Source of the DNA: Myxococcus stipitatus | GTDB lineage: Bacteria > Myxococcota > Myxococcia > Myxococcales > Myxococcaceae | Direction of reading: 5' to 3' | DNA length: 64,000 nucleotides | Assembly (NCBI RefSeq): GCF_037414475.1 | Contig: NZ_CP147913.1 | Location: forward strand, 4,340,001-4,404,000 | Part shown: in pieces, positions 35,301 through 43,700 of the stretch | How the letters are laid out: every line of letters begins with the position of its first letter | Numbering within the stretch: position 1 is the first letter of the stretch | Position numbers and translations under genes: made by a program | Notes under the pieces: model-generated | What the model was told of the DNA's origin: nothing | The model's input: only the letters and a program-made list of their open reading frames with translations | Databases searched by the model: none

Positions 35301-38300
35301 CGACCAGGGAGACCTGCAGGAGCAGGGCGCCCGCGGCCTCGCCACCGCCAGCCGCCGGGGCGACGAGGGCTACCTGCTGGACACGCTGGGCCACGCCAAC
35401 GTGGCGGTGCGCTCGTGGGGCGCGGACGGCCTGTCGCGCCTGGGTGACGTGCGCGCGCTGCCGGTGCTCACCGGCAACCTGCGCCATGACCACCTGCCCA
35501 TCCGGCTGGGCGCCATCCTCTCCTTCGCGGCCCTGGGCTCGCAGGGTGACGGCGGTCTGCTGCACGGCCTGGAGGACCGCGCGCGCGAGGTGCAGGAAAT
35601 GGTGTTCGCCATCGTCCTCGCCCGGGACTTGCGCGCCAGCCGTCAGGGTGAGCCGCCGGACCTGCTCGCCAGCGCCCTGTCCAGCGGGAGGCCGGAGGTG
35701 CGCTACGCCGCGGCCCGCGCGCTGGAGCTGCGCACGGAGCCGGACGCCTACCGCGCGCACCTGGTGGACGTGCTCTTGCCGCCCCGCCCGGACAAGGTCG
35801 GCGACATGAAGGACTGGCCCTCCGAGGAGGACCGCGCCAAGCGCGTCGTCGGCCTCGCCGAGGCCCTCTCCAGCGGCCAGCCCGAGCAGCGCTACGCGGC
35901 GGCGCAGGTGCTGCTGCTGCGCAACAAGCCGCTCGACTACTTCCGCGAGGCGCAGAAGGTCGCCCGCCCGCGCACGCTGGAGTCCCCGTGGAAGCCGGAG
36001 ACGGCGCCCACCGCGTCTCCCGTGCAGGCCACGCCCGGCAAGAGCTGGCTGCGCCGGCTGTTCTCCGCGGTGAAGCCCGGCACGAGCGCGCCCGAGCCGA
36101 CCGCCAACGAGGAGCGTCAGCACCTGCGCCGGCTGGCCTTCGGCGCGTACGTGGGCCTGTTGCGGCAGGTGGCCGCGGGTGACGACGAGAGCCACCGCGT
36201 CCGCCGCGACGCCGTGGACCGCGTGGTGAAGCTCACCCAGGAGGGCTACGCGGGCACCCCCGCCGCCGTCGCCGCGCTGCTGCGCGCCCTGGAGGACCCG
36301 CACCAGCTGGTGCGCAAGGCGGCCCTCGCGGGCCTCAAGGAGCTGTTCCCCGCGGACAGCGACGAGCCGCTCGCGCTCGCGCTGGCCTCGCTGTCACCGG
36401 ACGTGGCCCGCGCCGCGCTGGATGAGCTGGCCACACGCGGTGACGCCGCGAAGGCGCGCATCACCGCCGCGCTCAACTCGCCCCTGGCGGACGTGCGCCG
36501 CTACGCCTTCGAGCTGCTGGAGAAGCTCAGCCCCGCCGGCAGCCTGGAGCCGCTGCTCGCCGCGCTGAGCAGCGAGCACGCCGACCTGCGCGTGGGCGTG
36601 ATTGAGCGGCTGGCGGGCGCCAACGACTCGCGCGTCACCGAGGCGCTCGGCCGCGCCATGGCCAGCGAGCACGAGGACCTGCGCCTGCGCGCGTCCGAGC
36701 TCCTGGCGATGCGCGGAGACGACCGCGCGGTGGAGGTGCTGGCCATCTTCCTGCGCTCGGAGACGGCCGCTTCCGCCAAGCGCGCGATGGAGGCCCTGCA
36801 CCGCCTGGGCACGCCCGCCGCGGTGACCGCCCTGGCCGCGCGCCTGCCGGGCGCCACGGAGGTCAACGAGCGTCAACGACTGGTGGCGGCCCTGGGACAG
36901 ACCCGGCGCCCGGAGGCGCTGGACGTGCTGGCGCGCCTGAGCATCGAGGACGAGTCGAGCGCGGTGCGTGTCGTCACCGTGGGCGCGGCCATCTACGTGG
37001 CCGGGGCCGACGAGAAGAAGCGCGACCATGCGCTCGCGGTGCGCTTCCTGCGCTCGGCGGTGAAGAGCGCGGACCCGGAGGTGCGGCTGGCGGCCCTGAG
37101 TCACCTGGAGCACGGCGCGGAGGTCGGCCAGTCGGAGCTGCTGCTGGGCCTCTTCTCGGACCGCGACACGAACGTGCGCGCCGAGGCGGTGGAGCTGTAT
37201 TCCAAGCGCGTCATCGAGCACGGCGCTCCAGTGGCCCCGCTGGAGGACGTGCTGCGCGGTGGCGCCCGGGAGCTGATGCTGCCGGCCGCCGAGGGTGTGG
37301 CGCACCTGCGCGGCGTCAGCGCGCTGCGGCCCCTGTTGCTGTACTCCCGCGCGGGTGAGGATGGTCAGCGCGAGCGCGCCCTGTTGGCCCTGGGCTCCTT
37401 GGGCGATGTGCGCGCGCTGAGCGAGCTGGAGACGGTGGCCGCGGGTGGCACGCCGGAGGCGCCCGTGGAGTCGTCCATGGTCTGCGCGGCGATGGAGGGC
37501 CTGGGCCGGCTCGCCAGCCGCATGCCGGACGGCGACGAGCGCCGCCGCGTCGAGGAGAAGGTGGAGGCCGCCGCGGTGGAGGGCGCCTCCTCCGAGTTGC
37601 AGGAGGCGGGCGTGAAGGGCCTGCGCGCCATCGGCGGCGAGCGCGCCCGGGTGAAGCTGGAGGCGCTGCTGCTGGACCCGGCCACGGACAACGACGTGGC
37701 CATCACCGTGGTGAAGGAGCTGGCGAAGCTCAAGGACCTGGAGTCCGAGGCGGCCCTGGCCACCACGCTCGATGCCGACGACGACGACCTGCGCGAGGAG
37801 GCGCGCAAGGCGCTGGACGTGCTCTTCCCCAAGGAGCGCACCCGCGTCGAGTTCCTCGCCGTGGCCAGCAAGTACGACGACATCTCCGACCCCGCCGCGG
37901 ACTACCTGGCGAAGGAAGGAGAGCCCGCGCTGCTGGTGCCCCGGCTGGCCCTGTTGACCAGCCAGGAGCTGCGGCTGCGCCTGCGTCGCGGACTGGCCCG
38001 GCGCGGCGTGCTGCCCGTGCCGGAGACGGTGGCGCTCTTGAGCCACGACAAGGTGGCGGCCCGCGAGGAGGCGGCGCTGCTGCTGGGCACATGGACCGGC
38101 GAGGCGCGTCAGCCCGGGCAGGTGGATGTGTCCGGCGTGGCGCGCGCGCTGGTCGGAGCCGAGCGCCGCACCGCGGCTGAGTGGGCGTCCACGCTCCCCA
38201 GCGACAAGCGCGACGAGCAGACCCATGCGTGGGAGCGGCTCTTGTGGGCGGGCTCGCGCCTGGGCGCGCCGGGCATCGCGGACTCCGCGCGCGCGATTCT

Positions 38301-38916
38301 CCAGGGAGGCGAGGCCGTGGCCCCCGCATCCGTGCGCCGTGAGGCGGCGAACGCGCTGGAGCGGCTGGGCACCGCGGGCGCCTCGCTCCAGTGGGTGGGC
38401 CAGGACGCGGCCCCCGTGATGTCGAATGAGAAGGAGCGCGCGGCGAGCGCGGAGGCGCTCAAGGGCGCGCTGACGGACCCGGACGCGCAGGTGCGCTCGG
38501 CCGCCGCGGACGCGCTGGCGCATCTGGTCCCCGAGCGCGCCGGCGCCTGGGCGCTGGAGACGAAGCCCTTCGACCCGGTGGCCATGGGCCCCATGGGCGC
38601 GCGGGTGTCCACCGACGCGCTCGTCACCTCGGAGGGCCGCCGCCTCGCGGAGCCCGCGCTCCTGGGCAGCCGGAACCTGGCCCCGCTGAAGGTGCTGGCC
38701 ACCAACGCGAAGCCCGAGGTGAAGCAGGAAGCATGGGCCGGCATGGGCCGGCTCGGCGGAGACGAGGCCGCGAAGCTGCTGCACGAGTCCGCCTTCGACA
38801 AGTCCCAATCCGTGGAGCTGCGCAAGGCCGCCTGGCGCGCCCACAAACGCGCGCGTCGCGCCGCCGACCGCGCGCGCAAACTGAGCCAGACCGAGAAGGA
38901 AGGTAACCCGTCGTGA
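32392..38916 (+). CDS. ~2174-aa WD40 beta-propeller plus HEAT-repeat protein of the retron operon
   Basis: The start is set at ATG 32392 (MSVLSIGNIEKL) behind GAAGGA; a TTG at 32335 in frame is less likely. Residues ~1-320 hold about six to seven WD40-type blades (HAGGITALASGVDGKLLFSAG, HEGAVRALAFTPRDGRLVSGG, TDGKVKAWKVD). From ~330 to the C-terminus runs a very long array of HEAT repeats, dozens of units of the type 'D..vR..A..aL..lg...a...L...L.D....VR..A', for example DEEVEVAVAALEALDKL and DPEVRLAALSHLEHG. No catalytic motif was seen. It probably matches the HEAT/ARM accessory protein recalled for type XIII retrons. The last 4 bp (GTGA) overlap the SWIM gene, so translation is coupled. Confidence 0.85.
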   Translation: MSVLSIGNIEKLRALAANARVLLLGGARASSASRVTAFEPGTNKVLWSTEFPSAVNALALAGERFAAACADGALCFGTLSDGQVQGRLEGAHAGGITALASGVDGKLLFSAGVDGAVRAWEWESTRKVHDWAAASQPLRAVAVDPSGTYAACGGDDGVVRSFTLATGARRDMTGHEGAVRALAFTPRDGRLVSGGDDGKLRFWYLVGAVEFEVRGDKDTGHAGAVLALLFPPTPAAQNDEEPSDRVWSAGTDGKVKAWKVDERRKPRTFDCGSKPVNALVFMPPANPRAAKTALGSVFTASDDRRVFRFGIELDGKPANDQDTSRHGLDVLTESVKAGRPKREAAVREAVALDEPEALEFVLQMLSTDKEAEVRRLAAIELGAKGRVGARPKLRERLSDDHPQVRAESFKALELLETESPLAAPRAALESRFVDIRVAGLRKLAQLGGTSPLVPSLIAGMLAQNDSAVALAALDALVEVSPAGDTEPLRAAFERGLSALRVEVLIRIAGAGLLGHPRLQPLVARALDDVEADVRRVAFTIRVMERRALAHALETRDEDFARSVKDVARRLAMRTRQAGATPTDADIQAARDTMPAQGTVGGALTENDLEPLVAAMACRTPDTAVQGARGLALLGDARALGALLQLSREPEAAIRRQAALSLQALQDARARERLVWMLDDENADVRGVSLDAVVALSADAPLSSAEAALRSGHEDVRVRGLDRLVKLGSAAQGAEGLLGDALEDESAKVRGEAFRTLWAWNEKVPEKALDRALAGRFPDLRHRAVEVLSQRGTEGWAQERLKKSVEDRDASVATAAYEAWVKLVGKEKPEPHLAALASTHTSVRVLGAKGSVHAPAEPLRSPLLKRVQDEEVEVAVAALEALDKLVTTENGPLLAGLAAASLLVRVRAAELLAPRGAEDIIEPMRGLMDKELERTYPLAFLAPLRVRGARALASLGSRRLLSWFATTLVTSDQGDLQEQGARGLATASRRGDEGYLLDTLGHANVAVRSWGADGLSRLGDVRALPVLTGNLRHDHLPIRLGAILSFAALGSQGDGGLLHGLEDRAREVQEMVFAIVLARDLRASRQGEPPDLLASALSSGRPEVRYAAARALELRTEPDAYRAHLVDVLLPPRPDKVGDMKDWPSEEDRAKRVVGLAEALSSGQPEQRYAAAQVLLLRNKPLDYFREAQKVARPRTLESPWKPETAPTASPVQATPGKSWLRRLFSAVKPGTSAPEPTANEERQHLRRLAFGAYVGLLRQVAAGDDESHRVRRDAVDRVVKLTQEGYAGTPAAVAALLRALEDPHQLVRKAALAGLKELFPADSDEPLALALASLSPDVARAALDELATRGDAAKARITAALNSPLADVRRYAFELLEKLSPAGSLEPLLAALSSEHADLRVGVIERLAGANDSRVTEALGRAMASEHEDLRLRASELLAMRGDDRAVEVLAIFLRSETAASAKRAMEALHRLGTPAAVTALAARLPGATEVNERQRLVAALGQTRRPEALDVLARLSIEDESSAVRVVTVGAAIYVAGADEKKRDHALAVRFLRSAVKSADPEVRLAALSHLEHGAEVGQSELLLGLFSDRDTNVRAEAVELYSKRVIEHGAPVAPLEDVLRGGARELMLPAAEGVAHLRGVSALRPLLLYSRAGEDGQRERALLALGSLGDVRALSELETVAAGGTPEAPVESSMVCAAMEGLGRLASRMPDGDERRRVEEKVEAAAVEGASSELQEAGVKGLRAIGGERARVKLEALLLDPATDNDVAITVVKELAKLKDLESEAALATTLDADDDDLREEARKALDVLFPKERTRVEFLAVASKYDDISDPAADYLAKEGEPALLVPRLALLTSQELRLRLRRGLARRGVLPVPETVALLSHDKVAAREEAALLLGTWTGEARQPGQVDVSGVARALVGAERRTAAEWASTLPSDKRDEQTHAWERLLWAGSRLGAPGIADSARAILQGGEAVAPASVRREAANALERLGTAGASLQWVGQDAAPVMSNEKERAASAEALKGALTDPDAQVRSAAADALAHLVPERAGAWALETKPFDPVAMGPMGARVSTDALVTSEGRRLAEPALLGSRNLAPLKVLATNAKPEVKQEAWAGMGRLGGDEAAKLLHESAFDKSQSVELRKAAWRAHKRARRAADRARKLSQTEKEGNPS

Positions 38917-40757
38917 CGACCGCCACCCGTCACCCCGTCGAGCTTCGCTACGCCACCACGAGCGACGTGGAGTCGACCACGGACGCCTCGCGTGTGCTGC
39001 TGGCCCTGGAGGGCTCTCGCGGCACCGTGGGCGTGCGTGGGCGCGTGAAGGACTCCGCGCTCTTCCGCGACACGCTCACCGCCGCGTTCGGCATCCTCTC
39101 CAGCGACTTGCGCTACCGGGGCAAGGACCGCACCGCGTACCTCGCCTACCTCATGAAGCAGGGGAAGCGGGCCACGGCGCAAATCTGGGAGGCGCAGAAG
39201 GCCTTCCTCGACAACGCGCTCGACGGCGAGGAGAAGCAGGACACGCTGCTGGACCCGGTGCTCACCGTGGACCCGGACAGCGTCTCGCTGGAGGTCTTCT
39301 CCCGCGACGAGAGCGCCTACGCGCGCCTGTCCTTCGACAACGGCCTCTTCGACGGCCGCGAGGCCGCGCACGGCTCCACCTTCCTGGACGTCCCCGCGGA
39401 CCTGCCGGCCCGGATGGACCGCCTGCGCACCTACCTGCCCGTGTCGCTGGAGGCGCACGTCGCGCTGCCCGCGAAGGCGGCCCGCGAGCCTCGCAACGTG
39501 GAGGTGCCGCACGCCTGGTTGCGCGGCTTCCTCCAGGTGCAGTCCGCCGCCACGCTGCCGGCCAGCACGTGTGAGCTGGCCCCCATCGACCTCTACAACC
39601 TCCTCTTCGCGCTGCGCACCCGCAAGGCCAAGAAGGCCCCGCGCGCGCTGCGCTTCGAGCTGGTCCCCGGCGCCGCGCCCCGCCTGGTGCTGGAGCCCTG
39701 GGAGCTGGTGCTGGAGTGCCACGGCGGCAAGTACACGGGCACTTCTCCCGCCGTCGTGCGCACCTTCGGCCGTCAGCGCCTGATGGCGCTCGCGCGGCTC
39801 TTGCCCCACGCGAAGTCGGTGCGCCTGCAGCTCATGGGTCCGGGCCTGCCGGTGTTCTGGGTCATCGACATGGGCGCGGCCACGCTCACGCTCGGCCTCA
39901 CGGGCTGGACGGAGAGCGGCTGGTCCTCCGCCGCGGCCTTCGACGTCCTCATGCCCCGCGCCGTCCCGGATGGCCTCGCCCAGTCGCTGCGAGACAGGCT
40001 GCGCGCCGAAGGCCCCTTGTCCTTCGAGACGCTCGTCGCCGGAGCCAACGGCGCGACGAAGGAGCAGGCACGCGCCGCCCTCCAGTTGGAGTGCCTGCGC
40101 GGGCGCGTGCTCTATGACTTGTCCAAGGGCCAGTACCGCCCCCGCGACTTGATGGCCAAGCCGGTGGACGAGTCCGTCATCCGCTTCGGCAGCGAGCGCG
40201 AGGCGCGTGCCCACCGCCTGCTCGGCGACGGCTCCGCGGGCGCGGGCGAGGTGAAGCTGACCAAGGTCCACGACGTGGTGGGTGAAGGCACCCGCATCCA
40301 CGGCGAGGTGGTGGACCGCGAGGCGGTGCGCAGCTTCTTCCCCAGCTTCCTGTTGGACCTGGAAGGTCGGGTGAAGGAAGCCACCTGCGGCTGTCCGCAC
40401 TTCCGCCGCTCCGGCATGCGCGAGGGCCCTTGCGAGCACCAGTTCGCGCTGCGCCTGGCCTACTCGCGCCGCCGCGCCGAGGAGGAGGCCCTGCGCCGCA
40501 CCCCCGAGGGCCGCAAGCTCATCCGCGCCGAGACGCGCTCCTACGTGCGCCGCGACGCGGAGAGCGGACAGGAGATGGTGTACCGCGTGTCGCTGGACGG
40601 CCAGGTCGTCGCCGTGGAGTGGGGCCTTCGCACGGGCGAGGCGCGCCACCAGCGGCTCTGGTTCGACTCCGACGCGGAGGCCCGTTCGGCCTATTTCACG
40701 CGCCTGGAGAAGCTTTCCGCCGACGGCTACATCGACGCGGCGTCGTCCTTGGTGTAA
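38913..40757 (+). CDS. Winged-helix/SWIM zinc-finger protein of the retron operon
   Basis: It starts at GTG 38913 inside the previous stop (GTGA overlap); the product is 614 aa. A winged-helix-like segment is at ~350-410 (LAQSLRDRLRAEGPLSFETLV...ALQLECLRGRVLYD). A SWIM zinc finger is at 492-509: Cys492, Cys494, Cys507 and His509 (C-x-C-x12-C-x-H in TCGCPHFRRS...PCEHQFALR). SWIM domains bind nucleic acid or protein. The gene directly precedes the msr-msd locus and the RT. This WH + SWIM combination is, from memory, the 'WHSWIM' component that defines type XIII retrons. It is the best candidate for contact with the msDNA. Confidence 0.82.
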   Translation: MTTATRHPVELRYATTSDVESTTDASRVLLALEGSRGTVGVRGRVKDSALFRDTLTAAFGILSSDLRYRGKDRTAYLAYLMKQGKRATAQIWEAQKAFLDNALDGEEKQDTLLDPVLTVDPDSVSLEVFSRDESAYARLSFDNGLFDGREAAHGSTFLDVPADLPARMDRLRTYLPVSLEAHVALPAKAAREPRNVEVPHAWLRGFLQVQSAATLPASTCELAPIDLYNLLFALRTRKAKKAPRALRFELVPGAAPRLVLEPWELVLECHGGKYTGTSPAVVRTFGRQRLMALARLLPHAKSVRLQLMGPGLPVFWVIDMGAATLTLGLTGWTESGWSSAAAFDVLMPRAVPDGLAQSLRDRLRAEGPLSFETLVAGANGATKEQARAALQLECLRGRVLYDLSKGQYRPRDLMAKPVDESVIRFGSEREARAHRLLGDGSAGAGEVKLTKVHDVVGEGTRIHGEVVDREAVRSFFPSFLLDLEGRVKEATCGCPHFRRSGMREGPCEHQFALRLAYSRRRAEEEALRRTPEGRKLIRAETRSYVRRDAESGQEMVYRVSLDGQVVAVEWGLRTGEARHQRLWFDSDAEARSAYFTRLEKLSADGYIDAASSLV

Positions 40758-40819
40758 ACCACTCAACAACGGCTCGGCCGCCTCGGAGCGGCCGGTAGGG
40801 CAGGTGCGACGGAAGACAC

Positions 40820-41134
40820 GATGAAACGCGCTTCAAGCGCGAGCAGCCGAGAGAGGTCTGGAGTGCATCAGCCTGAGCGCCTCGAGCGCGGGAGCGGCGT
40901 TGCGCCGCTCCGGTTGGAATGCAGGACACTCTCCGCAAGGTAGCCTGTTCTTGGCTCTCTCCCTCCCGCGCACTACGGTGGCGGCGGGCAGCGGAGCCAA
41001 CGACGCGACCGCCGTTCGCCCGCCGCCACCGTAGTGCGCGGGAGGGGAGAGCCGGTGAGGCTACCGTGCCCCAGGTGAGATGGTGGTGCTTTCCTGGCCT
41101 CCCTCGACTGCTCGCAACAGACAGCTGTTTCATC
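40820..41134 (+). ncRNA. msr-msd: Retron msr-msd locus (Mx162/Sa163-like)
   Basis: The element lies in the 411-bp gap between the SWIM gene and the RT gene and is read in the same direction as the RT. Outer inverted repeats a1 (40839-40862, with GATGAAAC at 40820-40827) and a2 (41092-41115, with GTTTCATC at 41127-41134) pair with few mismatches; pairing can be extended to 40870/41084. The msr part has a small stem (40877-40880/40886-40889) and a perfect 9-bp stem (40891-40899/40903-40911). The msd part holds a 36-bp stem. GGTAGCCT (40939-40946) and AGGCTACC (41058-41065) mark the 8-bp overlap where the RNA and DNA 3' ends pair. G40871, in an AGC directly after a1, is one candidate branch G; another AGC follows at 40885-40887. 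The msDNA should be roughly 145-165 nt. Confidence 0.9.
40953..41053 (+). repeat. msd long hairpin
   Basis: The arms 40953-40989 and 41018-41053 are perfectly complementary over 36 bp except for one bulged T on the left arm, with a 28-nt loop. In msDNA this becomes the long stem of the single-stranded DNA. Confidence 0.92.
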
Positions 41135-41168
41135 CGACTCCGCCGCCCTCCTCCTCGAAGGTTCTGAC

Positions 41169-42629
41169 ATGACCGCCAGGCTGGAGTCCTTCGTCCCCGC
41201 AGCAGCGCCGCAGACCGTCCCCACTCCCGCGCCCCAGGCCCCCACCGCCGCCGCGCTCGTCCAGCGCGAGGCCCGCCGCGCCGCCTACGAGGCCCTGGTC
41301 ATCCGCTGGAAGGCCATCGTCGAGGCTGGCGGCGCCGACGCCTGGGTGCAGGGCCAGCTCGTCTCTCGTGGACTCTCCGTCGGCGACCTGGAGTCCGGCG
41401 CCACGGAGAAGGAGAAGACGGCCTGGAAGGAGAAGAAGAAGGCCGAGGCCACCGAGCGCCGCGCCCTCCAGCGCCAGGCCCATGAAGCGTGGAAGGCCAC
41501 GCACGTGGGACACCTGGGCCCCGGCATCCACTGGGAAGAGAAGGACGGCGGCTCCGACAAGTTCGACATCCCGCACCGTGAAGAGCGCGCCCGCGCCAAC
41601 GGCATGCCTGAGCTGGGCTCCGCGGAGGCGCTCGCGAAGGCCCTGGGGCTGAGCATCTCCAAGCTGCGCGGCTTCGCCTTCCACCGCGAGGTGGACACGG
41701 GCTCCAACTACATCAGCTGGGGCATCCCCAAGCGCGACGGCGGCACGCGCACGATTACGTCCCCCAAGCCGGAGCTGAAGGAAGCCCAGCGCTGGGTGCT
41801 GGCCAACGTGGTGGAGCGCCTGCCCGTCCACGGCGCGGCGCACGGCTTCATCGCGGGGCGCTCCATCCTCACCAACGCGCTGGCCCACCAGGGCGCGGAC
41901 GTGGTGGTGAAGGTGGACGTGAAGGACTTCTTCCCCTCCGTCACGTGGCGCCGGGTGAAGGGCCTGCTGCGCAAGGGCGGCCTGCCGGAGAACACGGCCA
42001 CACTGCTGGCGCTGATGTCCACCGAGGCCCCGCGCGAGACAGTGCAGTTCCGAGGCAAGACGCTCCACGTGGCCAAGGGCCCGCGCGCGCTGCCCCAGGG
42101 CGCGCCCACGTCTCCCGGCATCACCAACGCGCTGTGCTTGAAGCTGGACAAGCGCCTGTCCGCGCTGTCGAAGCGCCTGGGCTTCACGTACACGCGCTAC
42201 GCGGACGACCTCACCTTCTCGTGGACGAAGGCGAAGCAGCCCAAGGCCCGCCGCGCCCAGGGCGCCCCGGTGGCGGTGTTGCTGGCCCGCGTGAAGGACG
42301 TGGTGGAGGCCGAGGGCTTCCGTCTGCACCCGGAGAAGACGCGCGTGAGCCGCAAGGGCACGCGTCAGCAGGTGACGGGGCTGGTGGTGAACCAGGCCCG
42401 CAACGGAGTGCCCGCCGCCCGAGTCCCGCGCGACGTGGTGCGCCGCCTGCGCGCCGCCATCCACAACCGGGAGCAGGGCAAGCCCGGCCGCGAGGGCGAG
42501 TCGCTCGAGCAGCTCAAGGGCATGGCCGCCTTCGTCTACATGACGGACGCCGCCAAGGGCCGCGCGTTCCTCGAGAGCCTGGAGCGACTCGAGGCCCGCG
42601 CGACGCAGGACGCCCCCAAGGCCTCCTGA
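41169..42629 (+). CDS. Retron reverse transcriptase
   Basis: The product is 486 aa, essentially the size recalled for the Mx162 RT (485 aa). An N-terminal extension of ~160 residues, rich in Ala, Arg and Lys, precedes the RT core. Retron signatures are present: NALAH at 236-240 (NAxxH, region X) and VTG at 402-404 (region Y). Catalytic motifs: VKVDVKDFFPS with the first Asp near 250, PQGAPTSP in the next block and YADD at 344-347. The enzyme primes from the 2'-OH of a G in msr RNA and copies msd into msDNA. GAAGG precedes the ATG. The gene ends 6 bp from a convergent hydrolase gene, so the retron operon ends here. Confidence 0.95.
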   Translation: MTARLESFVPAAAPQTVPTPAPQAPTAAALVQREARRAAYEALVIRWKAIVEAGGADAWVQGQLVSRGLSVGDLESGATEKEKTAWKEKKKAEATERRALQRQAHEAWKATHVGHLGPGIHWEEKDGGSDKFDIPHREERARANGMPELGSAEALAKALGLSISKLRGFAFHREVDTGSNYISWGIPKRDGGTRTITSPKPELKEAQRWVLANVVERLPVHGAAHGFIAGRSILTNALAHQGADVVVKVDVKDFFPSVTWRRVKGLLRKGGLPENTATLLALMSTEAPRETVQFRGKTLHVAKGPRALPQGAPTSPGITNALCLKLDKRLSALSKRLGFTYTRYADDLTFSWTKAKQPKARRAQGAPVAVLLARVKDVVEAEGFRLHPEKTRVSRKGTRQQVTGLVVNQARNGVPAARVPRDVVRRLRAAIHNREQGKPGREGESLEQLKGMAAFVYMTDAAKGRAFLESLERLEARATQDAPKAS

Positions 42630-42635
42630 CGCGCC

Positions 42636-43526
42636 TCACTGCGTGACGGTGGCCGCGCCCTTCTCTTCCAGGAGCGCGGCGTCGAGGAAGGCCCGGAGCC
42701 TGCGCGGATACTCCGTGGGCTCCACGGTGCTGAAGCCACCGTGGCTGGCTCCCTGGATGCGCCACGTCTGGGCGTACTCACGCACGTGAGCGAAGAGCTC
42801 GTCCGCGAGCGGCTGCCCGGACTCCTCCGAACCCATCACGATGAACAAGGGCCGGGGCCGGATGTGGTCCACCGCGTCGATGGTCCGCACCTCCTCGAGC
42901 GCGATGCCCCTGCGCCAGAACGGCACCAGCGCGGCGGATTGGGTGATGAAGCCGAAGCGCCGGAAGTCATACGCCGCCGCCAACCACAGCGTGTTGAAGG
43001 GCGACAGCAGCACCACCGCGCGCACGTCCGAATCCTTCGCCGCGACCTCCGCCACCGCGGCCGAGCCGATGGAGAAGCCCAGCGCCGCCACCCGCTTCGG
43101 GTCCACGTCCGGCCGGGCCCTCACGAACTCCAGCGCGGCCTTCACGTCCAGCCGCTCGCGGTCTCCCCAGGTGGAGGACTCGCCCTGGCTTTCCCCATGC
43201 GCGCGCAAATCGAAGAGCAGCACGCCATAACCCGCGTCACGCAGGATGCGGGCTTCGGGCAGCAGGTCCGCGCGTGTCTGTGAAAGGCCATGCGCCATCA
43301 CCACGGCGGCGCGGTTGCGGGAGGGCACATACCAGCCGCGCAATTCCAGCCCATCCGAGGTGAACAGCCGCACATCCTGCGCCTGCGCGAAGTCCGCGGG
43401 CTTCTCAGGAGGCGCCCTCGGGTAATGGAAGTACGCCTCGGAGTGCCGGTACGCCCGAGTGAACAGGGCCAGGGAGACGAGTACTCCCAACCCCACCACG
43501 GCCATGAAGACTCGCCGCCACTTCAT
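42636..43526 (-). CDS. Membrane-anchored alpha/beta hydrolase
   Basis: The start is ATG 43524-43526 (MKWRRVFMAVVGLGVLVSLALF), preceded by GGAAGG; a GTG nine codons upstream is in frame. The product is 296 aa with an N-terminal membrane helix. The nucleophile elbow is LGFSIGSAA (Ser), the oxyanion strand VVMAHGLSQTR, and a likely acid and His are in VMGSEESGQPL and GASHGGFS. The layout resembles the BAAT/FrsA-like or ABHD13-like 'alpha/beta hydrolase with N-terminal TM' group. The substrate is unknown. Confidence 0.82.
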   Translation of the reverse strand: MKWRRVFMAVVGLGVLVSLALFTRAYRHSEAYFHYPRAPPEKPADFAQAQDVRLFTSDGLELRGWYVPSRNRAAVVMAHGLSQTRADLLPEARILRDAGYGVLLFDLRAHGESQGESSTWGDRERLDVKAALEFVRARPDVDPKRVAALGFSIGSAAVAEVAAKDSDVRAVVLLSPFNTLWLAAAYDFRRFGFITQSAALVPFWRRGIALEEVRTIDAVDHIRPRPLFIVMGSEESGQPLADELFAHVREYAQTWRIQGASHGGFSTVEPTEYPRRLRAFLDAALLEEKGAATVTQ

Positions 43527-43700
43527 GAAACAGAGCCACCTTCCCCGGGTCATTCACGCCCGGCTGCTTCCGCCCCACGCGAGTCACACGCGACATGGGG
43601 GCGCGTCCATGGTCAATCTCGCGCGGCGCAGTTTACACTGAGGTGACTCGAACTCGCGGTGAGACACACCGCGCACCACCTTTGCATTTGCAGGGATGCT

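Noticed and set aside
31216-36303. Very long minus-strand open frame (~1695 codons) opposite the retron accessory genes
   Set aside because: It is a shadow produced by high GC and the strict codon bias of the plus-strand HEAT genes; its product is low-complexity Arg/His/Gln/Gly-rich with no start signal.
40770-40800. GC-rich hairpin after the SWIM gene as a terminator (CGGCTCGGCCGCCTCGGAGCGGCCGG)
   Set aside because: It lies directly ahead of the msr region in an operon and its stem is short and ambiguous; it may affect the RNA but cannot be called a terminator.
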